Below are positions 53,677 to 60,000 of a stretch of DNA of 60,000 nt, one piece after another. Position numbers and translations under genes: made by a program. Source of the stretch: Takakia lepidozioides (taxonomy: Eukaryota > Streptophyta > Takakiopsida > Takakiales > Takakiaceae); NCBI GenBank assembly GCA_030704615.1, contig CM060733.1, forward strand, positions 18,540,001 to 18,600,000. The letters are read 5' to 3'. The notes under the pieces were generated by a model that worked only from the letters and a program-made list of their open reading frames with translations, ran no database searches and was not told where the DNA came from. The stretch's first letter is position 1; every line of letters begins with the position of its first letter.

Positions 53677-54943
53677 ATGGGGGGCAAGCAAGCCACATCG
53701 AAGGAGCTATGCAAGCTTTTGGATCTGCAACCGCACCCAGAAGGCGGCTTCTTCAAGGAGAGCTTTCGAGACACAGACATCACCCTTGCTGCGGACTCCC
53801 TTCCCCCTTCATGTATGTAATTGTGTTACACCTCTTTTCATACTCACTTTCATCACGTGTATGTATATGGTCTTTCAAAGCGCTAACGCTGAAACCGCAG
53901 AACCTTCTGGATCTGTTTTGCTGCGGCGGTAGGTGCAGTGTCACCCTTGAATTATGCGTGTACGTGTGAAATGAAGATGTCTTTGTTCAATCTTGAATCT
54001 GATAGCATGTCCTAACTATGTTGAGATTGGTACTCCGAGGTCACTCTCAAAATGAGATGAACCTGATAATATTATGAGCGGTATCTTGCTTTTTCTGAAG
54101 AGTAGAGCACATGGAGATGCATTTGCGCCCAGCAGTTGAGCTTTTTCTGTACACACACTGACAGGGTGGTTGCATTGCAGTTAAGGTGGGGCGGCCAGTG
54201 AGCACAGCCATCTATTTTTTAATGCCTACAGGATCGGTATCCTGCTTGCACCGAATTCCTTGCCCAGAGGTTTGGCACTTCTATGATGGGGAGCCGCTAA
54301 CAGTAAGTAGTGGCACTCTACATCCTTCTTTGCTCAATCTTACAGTGTATCCGGTATCTTCAAAGAAATACTTCAGTGAATTCTACACAGTTTCGAGTAC
54401 TCAGAAGTCACTTCGCAGAAACCAAGTCTCACAAGAGCGCAACGATCATTGTAATCCCTCTACTCACCTGACTTGAACAGGGTTTGATTCTTTCTATTTT
54501 GTCTGTAGTCATTTCCAGAGAGCAAGGCATAATTTTGAGTTTTAGGGTTTTTGTTTCTCTCTCTTCTGCACCCTTTTATGTGCTGTGTTCGGCTGCCATC
54601 CTCATCCACGAATCTGAGTGTGCAGGTATTTGAAATAGATGGTGACGGGAATTTGAAGCACACAGTGTTGGGTCATGATATTGCAGCTGGCCAAAAGTTG
54701 CAATACACAGTGAGACCCATGGTTTGGTTTGGGGCCTACCCGACCAAAGACATTGTCCTTACTAAAGAGGGCAGCTCTTTAGTGAAATCAGGACCAAGAG
54801 ACCCAGAGAGAAATTACTCATTGGTAGGGTGTACGTGTGCACCGGCTTTCCAGTTTGAGGATTTTGAGTTGGCAAGTCGGTCAGAGCTCATGGCGAAGCA
54901 TCCACATGCACAGGCTTTCATTGAGTATCTCACACAGGCCTAG
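53677..54943 (+). CDS. DUF985 (cupin_5) family protein
   Basis: Three exons give an uninterrupted 191-residue protein: 53677-53812, 54181-54302 and 54626-54943 (stop TAG), with GT..AG introns and preserved phase. The N-terminus CKLLDLQPHPEGGFFKESF is the family's opening motif. VSTAIYFLMPTGSVSCLHRI and WHFYDGEPL are the cupin strands with candidate metal/ligand residues (His in LHRI, HFY). YTVRPMVWFGAYP, YSLVGCTCAPAFQFEDFELA and the final MAKHPHAQAFIEYLTQA complete the us­ual length. Members (for example yeast YML079W) are small cupins of unproven biochemical role. The gene looks functional, in contrast to the disrupted genes on either side. Confidence 0.93.
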
Positions 54944-56458
54944 TGAACTATTTTTTTAGTGTCATAGGCACCGTGTCACTATGTTATCAGTCTTTGATCA
55001 ATAGTGACGGCACACTAGAGGGAGTATGGCTGTCACTCAGAAGGAATGCTATGCAAAGGATTATTTATCTTATGGTAGTGGCCAATTTTCTTGAACTGCC
55101 AGAAGAAAACTATTTAGGCTGGTAGTTGGTATTGCTGAGGTCTTCCATAATGAGTGTGAATGATTCTGTATTGTTCTGCGATGAGACAGTTGAGCATATT
55201 ATGCACATTGTAATTTTGGAGGAGTTGGTATGCACCAACACTTGCACACAAAGCATAGTTTATATACATGAGAGACCTCCCTCTTCCTGGCCCAAATGCT
55301 TCTAAGGTCACAGGTCTGGATGCCTCCTCTGTTGACTTTGATCTTTGAAGAGTTTTAACAGGCAGAGGGGAAGGCCCTGAGACAGATCTTGAATCGTGAA
55401 ATTGTTACAATTGCACGTGTATGTTGTGGGAGAGAGACAAGGGACCAGACAGCTTGTGAGTGATAATTAGCAGGGCTATGAAGAGGATGGTAGACTCAGT
55501 CCAGCAGCCCATACAGCTGCTCTACATGAAGAGGTGAAAGACATCATTCCATATTTTTCTGGAGACGTGTGGAGTGTGCACCACTACCCCTGCTAATTTG
55601 TGTTGCGACCAAGACGCCTACAGATTTTTCCAGATTTGGAGGATTGAGGCAGCTACTCTTTGGCTTCTCATTATCTGGCACCAGCTGTGAAAGAAGAATG
55701 GACAGTTAAAAAGAAAGAATGAGCTTCATAAGGTTCCAGTGAAAGAAGGAAAGATTCACTTCCCACTGAATTTATGTAACCCACTTCAAGAGAGACTACA
55801 CGGGTGTTCATGCCAACATATCAAACATCATGCAAGAGAAATGTTTGAGTGTTCTGAAATTTGTAGATTGAAATTGTGGTGTATGTGTTTTACTGAGTGA
55901 TATGAATTCACATGTAAGAATGGGGGTGCGACATTCTGTGTTGGCAAAGAATCACAGCAAGATTTCCCCACAAGGGCACGATGATTTGTTAAGTTCCACA
56001 TTCTCCAGGTCAGTTTGAACTGTACAGTTACAGGACTAATTATGTGTCGGGTAGACATTTTACAAAGGTTGAGGTGTTATGTGACTGGCCCTGCACTACT
56101 GCTATTGGGAGTCCAATATTGATTCTGCTTCAGCAGGGCCAAAGGGTCCAGGAGTACTGGTCCATCCTTGCATGCATTGAAGCAGAGGGGCTACAAGGTT
56201 GCCCTCTGAAATGGCATCAAATACCCTTTCTCTCTTGACCAGGAGAAACAGTCCAGCAAACCTGAAAGAAGCGAAGTCCCCACTTCTGACCTCACAAACT
56301 TGTACAGAGGAAAGTTCGGCAATGTTCAATTCTGTTTGGCACTGCAGAATACCCCTTGTTATTGTATGCCTCCCTTACCAGAGGCACAGTTGTATTGAGG
56401 CAGACTCCAGCTCCTCCTCAAAGATTGAAATCCTCTGTCTTCCACAGGAGGATTCCTT
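54944..56458. other. Intergenic region between convergent genes
   Basis: The segment lies between the 3' ends of the plus-strand cupin gene and the minus-strand PAL-like gene. No coding region is supported. It should hold both 3' UTRs. Confidence 0.45.
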
Positions 56459-58749
56459 TTACTCATTCTCAGGGTTCTTAAGGGAATGCTCCACCAAGAC
56501 TTCCCTCAGCTTCAGCATAAGAGGGTATATAACTAGTTACAACATCAATGTAGCTGAAGACAGGCTGGCAATCCACCACACTCAGAAGGTCTTTCTCACA
56601 GAAACGTGACGGAAAATGTTCGCCATTACTACCTGTAAACAATGTCTTCTTGGTAACCTGGGCAACCACTCGCCTGACTGTTGTCTGCAGTCCAATGTGG
56701 CGCATGGCAGACACCCACCAAGCATGTGGAACTAAAAAGCTCAAAAATCTGCATGGCTTCCTAAGTCTTTCTAACAGATACTAATCGAAGGGAATTCACG
56801 TCCTGGTCGTGCTGCTCAGCACTCTGTACATGGGTAGTCATGGGGTTGGCCACGCAATTCAGCTCAAAGAGGAAAGATGCCATGGCAATCTCCCCTCCCT
56901 TCATGCCATAGTCAAGGATAGGATTGGGTCCTCCACATGGATTCAAAGGCAAACCATTGTTGTAGTAGTCATTGACAAGCTCAGAGAATTGTGCAAACAT
57001 GAGCTATCCAATTGCGGCAATGGCCGAGCGCATGTTGTCCGATAGCGGTTCCCTGGAAATTACCACCATGGAGGGCCCTATCCCTAGAAAGGGTCAACGA
57101 TTGGGTTGTCATTCACGGAGTTGATTTCCCTCTCAATGGCGCATGCGGCATATGACCTCAAGCAGGAAAAGAAAGAAAATCAGCACTTAAAAGGTCAGGA
57201 GAGGGAGCATATCTGGAACACCATCATCACAAGATGTGTGTAAAGTAGACTTGTCTGATTATCTACTCTGGTACCATGTCCCAGATATGAAGAGCCCAAA
57301 TGTGGTTGTATATTCAATGCTAAGGCAACCTACCTGTTGGCCAACCACTGTGGAGAAGTTTGGAGTGCATTGCGATCCTGTTTAGGTTTCTTCAATAGGT
57401 CAGTCTCCTGCAATTTCGCTGCAGCCTTCATGTAACAGCTCCCATAAGAACCCACTCCATGATTGCTGCTGCCTCCATTTGGCCTGGATGATGCTTTAGC
57501 TTATGGGTCAAGGGTCCAGCAAGCTTTCCTTGCATCACCTCACAAAAGAGGGCGGAGAGAACCTCGGCCAGTAGGACTAGGATGTTAGCATCATGACAGA
57601 CTCACAGCTGTTCCATTCACCAGGCCGAGACCTTCCTTTGGCTGAAGTTCAAATGCCTTCTCAACCCCAGCAAGCTTGAGAGCTTCCTTGGCTGAAACCT
57701 CCTCCCCTTCCTCGGTGACAGCTCTGGAGTTGGGTCTGGCAGTAAGAAGCCCTGCAGATTTCATAACATGGTGAGCAGTTGCAACCATGAACCAAACAAC
57801 TTGCTATCCACATAATTGGCTACTTGTGTATGTATTGATCCAATGTGTGCTGTGCACACATTGGCAGCAGGTCCAGATCAGACAAGAGACAGAGAGGGCA
57901 CAGGATACTACTAAATGAACAGAGCAGCTAGTTCATGAGAATGGGAGCATACCGGCAATACATGTACGACAAGGGGACAAGGTCTCCCGAAGCGGTACTA
58001 GTGCCCCTTTGCGGCAATTTGGGAGTGACATGAGCATTAGGAGCTTTTCCATGGCCTCTAGAATTTCCCACCGAATTTCAGAGTACCTCTGCATTAAACT
58101 GTTGGTGCGCACCAGTATCGCAGCCCGTGTAGTGCAAGCTGCAGAGTGTTGACCTTGGCAAGGACACCCGCATTGAGAAACCTGAAATTGCACGAGTCGA
58201 TGCCCAAAATTTTCATTTGAAATAGTCCACAAACGAGAAAACACTTAGGATACATGTCTATGCCAGCAAATTTATGTCCATGCGTGGTTTGATGGATCAT
58301 TTGAAACTGTTGGGTGTCTGCAGATCTTAAATACGTGATACTCCTTGCAGTGTTCGACGATGAGATGCCCCAAAGCCAGTTGTACTGACGCCGTTGTCTC
58401 CCCCATTCATATCTTCTGGAGAACCCAGTTGGAGCTTTCGTCCACTCTCTTCTTAACTTTGGTGCGTTCGAGCACGACTCTCACATCAGAGCGGCGTGCC
58501 ACCGCTGCTACATGGCCGGGTGTAAGGGTCACACCCTCAATGGCCACTTCTTCGTGTACATAAGCTTTTCACCATCTCCTTAACCTCCTCCAGAGGTGGC
58601 TGCGTTCTAGTGCTGCAGCAGCTCGTCCCCAGTTGAGAGGCTGCCATTTGGATGCCTTCCATCGCTTGTATGCAGAGAGAGTCCTTGTGAACTTGGGTGT
58701 TGTTACCGTTCACTGTGGAGGTCAATTTCGTTACCTTTGCCAGCTCCAT
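56459..58749 (-). pseudogene. PAL-like: Phenylalanine ammonia-lyase gene, full span but disrupted
   Basis: The minus strand carries PAL blocks in order. The ATG is at 58749; then PLNWGRAAAALERSHL (after a shift), VAIEGVTLTPGHVAAVARR, KRVDESSNWVLQK, TTGFGA, TRAAILVRTNSLMQRYSEIR, RGTSTASGDLVPLSY (Ala-Ser-Gly of the MIO prosthetic group, about 57985), an intron to [11 protein letters not shown]...[89 protein letters not shown] and a TAA at 56461-56459. PAL converts phenylalanine to cinnamate and opens phenylpropanoid synthesis. Defects: a 4-base insertion after LVPLSY, a lesion after NGTA, TAG for Lys in IGKLMFAQ, TAG after VRKT, and several one-base shifts. Substitution nonsense codons argue for a real pseudogene. 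Confidence 0.85.
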
Positions 58750-59753
58750 ACCTGTTTGTGGCACAATTGAGATGACGATAGCCTTGAACTCGAGTGGTTT
58801 AGAAAGCTATGAATATCACCAACTACCAAATGCGAGAAGCAGGTTGAGGTCAATCACAGAAAGTTGGACGTGTAGTAGCTAAGCACTTGACCCAAAGTGA
58901 AGCAGATCTGCTGTTTTCGAACTGGCAAGAGTCTGTACTCATTACAAGAAGCGGCGTCACTCTTTCCTGTCAAACAAAACGACGTGGTAACTAAAGCAGA
59001 AGAGACTCGAGAGATGAGTAGGATGGGCTGTTGCCATTCATTGCCACCATTGAATTCTTCACAACCTCCCCGCCGCAGTTTCATTTATACCTCATACGTG
59101 CAACTACTCGTTGAAAACTGTGCCTCGATTTGGATGAGGTCACTGCAGTAGAAGATTGTAGTAGTCACACACGGAAAACAATGCTCAACAGCTCAGGTAC
59201 GTAGAGTATGTGTTGTGTTGCTCACTACAATTCCCTAGCCTCATCTCAGCAAGTACTGTGCTGACAAACATCACGTGAAGACTGTTTACTACAAATCAGT
59301 ACTCATGCGTGGCCAAGCAAGTGATTCCTCAGTTAGTATATGATCAGGTGTCTCCTTCGACAAGAAACCACACTGATCATGTTGGTGGGTTGATGCAGTA
59401 TATGATGCCGGCTACTGTAAGAGCTTCCAGACTATCTTCATGAATTTTCATTTGAAATGTTTGAAGTGAAGTGCTTCTTCAGATAAGCTATGATAATGAT
59501 GCCAACATCTGTCTGCACTATGCACCACGCTCATCTTCCCCTTCCTCGAGGCAAGGGCATTGCAGGTTTCCAGGCAAAGTGGTAAGCCAGCAGAAGTGAG
59601 TTACAAGGCCTCGTCAAAGTTCGGAAGGGGTGATTGCAGCATGAACCCAAGCCTTGTTAACATGTATGAGGTATACCAACAACAAATGTAGCTGAGACAC
59701 AGTCATGAATGAATAAACTGTTATGAAACAATGCGTGCACTAGATATGATAGA
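58750..59753. other. Intergenic region, no gene seen
   Basis: Upstream flank of the PAL-like gene and 3' flank of the partial gene at the window end. No supported ORF or repeat was noticed. Confidence 0.45.
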
Positions 59754-60000
59754 CTAATCGAAGCGCCTTCGTTTGGACCGGGCATGTGGTGCGAGATAGT
59801 CATGAGCTGCACCCGAGCCCACATTTGTAGTTAGAGGCCCGGAAATGTCCTGATCAGATGCAGTAATGGAAGCCTCTTCTCGGTGTCGCCTGCTACTTAT
59901 AACTTGCTCTTGCGCAATGGTTCCATGACTCTCAGCCTCTGGATTCAGCAAAACAATGAGATTACCACCACCTTGTCGAGCAATGCCCGTTGCAGGGCCT
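59754..60000 (-). CDS. C-terminal end of an unidentified gene (runs out of window)
   Basis: The minus frame is open from the window edge to a stop at 59754. It encodes GIARQGGGNLIVLLNPEAES and ends HARSKRRRFD, a basic nuclear-localisation-like tail. Composition is low in hydrophobics and suggests a disordered C-terminus. Family not recognised; more of the gene lies beyond 60000. Confidence 0.45.
   Translation of the reverse strand, partial: GPATGIARQGGGNLIVLLNPEAESHGTIAQEQVISSRRHREEASITASDQDISGPLTTNVGSGAAHDYLAPHARSKRRRFD

Overview
The window looks like nuclear DNA of a streptophyte plant, most likely a seedless land plant (fern, lycophyte or bryophyte). It holds spliced plant genes with GT..AG introns: a SPIRAL1-like gene, a LIKE-COV (LCV) gene, a DUF985 cupin gene and a phenylalanine ammonia-lyase (PAL)-like gene. 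It also holds an intronless DYW-type PPR gene and a nuclear-type tRNA. About half of the sequence is transposable elements of several classes. The species cannot be fixed from the sequence alone.

Layout. 1-3170: 3' end of a plus-strand LTR element (coiled-coil and unknown ORFs, polypurine tract, one LTR). 3.2-11.5 kb: a MULE transposase gene (plus) convergent with a long multi-exon minus-strand gene ending in a Ulp1-like domain, with degenerate CRGACT/AGTCYG repeats through introns and exons. 11.5-14.4 kb: AT-rich DNA with a complete SPIRAL1-like gene. 14.4-20.8 kb: decayed elements (integrase fragment, LINE pieces, a hAT MITE with 8-bp target duplication). 20.88-33.32 kb: one LTR retrotransposon on the minus strand, inserted into a tRNA-derived SINE with a TGAT(T) duplication. 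33.3-36.3 kb: SINE remainder, LINE RNase H fragment, tandem repeats, a tRNA gene and a second SINE. 36.6-41.05 kb: LCV gene. 44.0-44.7 kb: Copia fragment. 46.7-49.5 kb: PPR-DYW gene with an inverted DYW fragment at its 5' end. 53.7-54.9 kb: DUF985 cupin gene. 56.5-58.7 kb: PAL-like gene with disruptions. 59.75-60 kb: the C-terminal end of a gene that runs out of the window.

The main discovery is the 12.4-kb element at 20.88-33.32 kb. Its order is gag - protease - C5 cytosine methyltransferase - reverse transcriptase/RNase H - integrase - PHD finger. Between its 5' LTR and gag lie intronless copies of two host genes, cytochrome c oxidase subunit 5b and a FAX/TMEM14 fatty-acid-export-like protein, and an unidentified ORF. 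The shared 357-bp LTR core differs by one base between the two ends, so insertion is recent, yet the coding regions are broken by many one-base shifts. The LTR ends are also rearranged.

One-base indels, mostly in short homopolymers, recur in genes that otherwise look conserved. Residual assembly error may therefore explain part of the apparent gene decay in this window.
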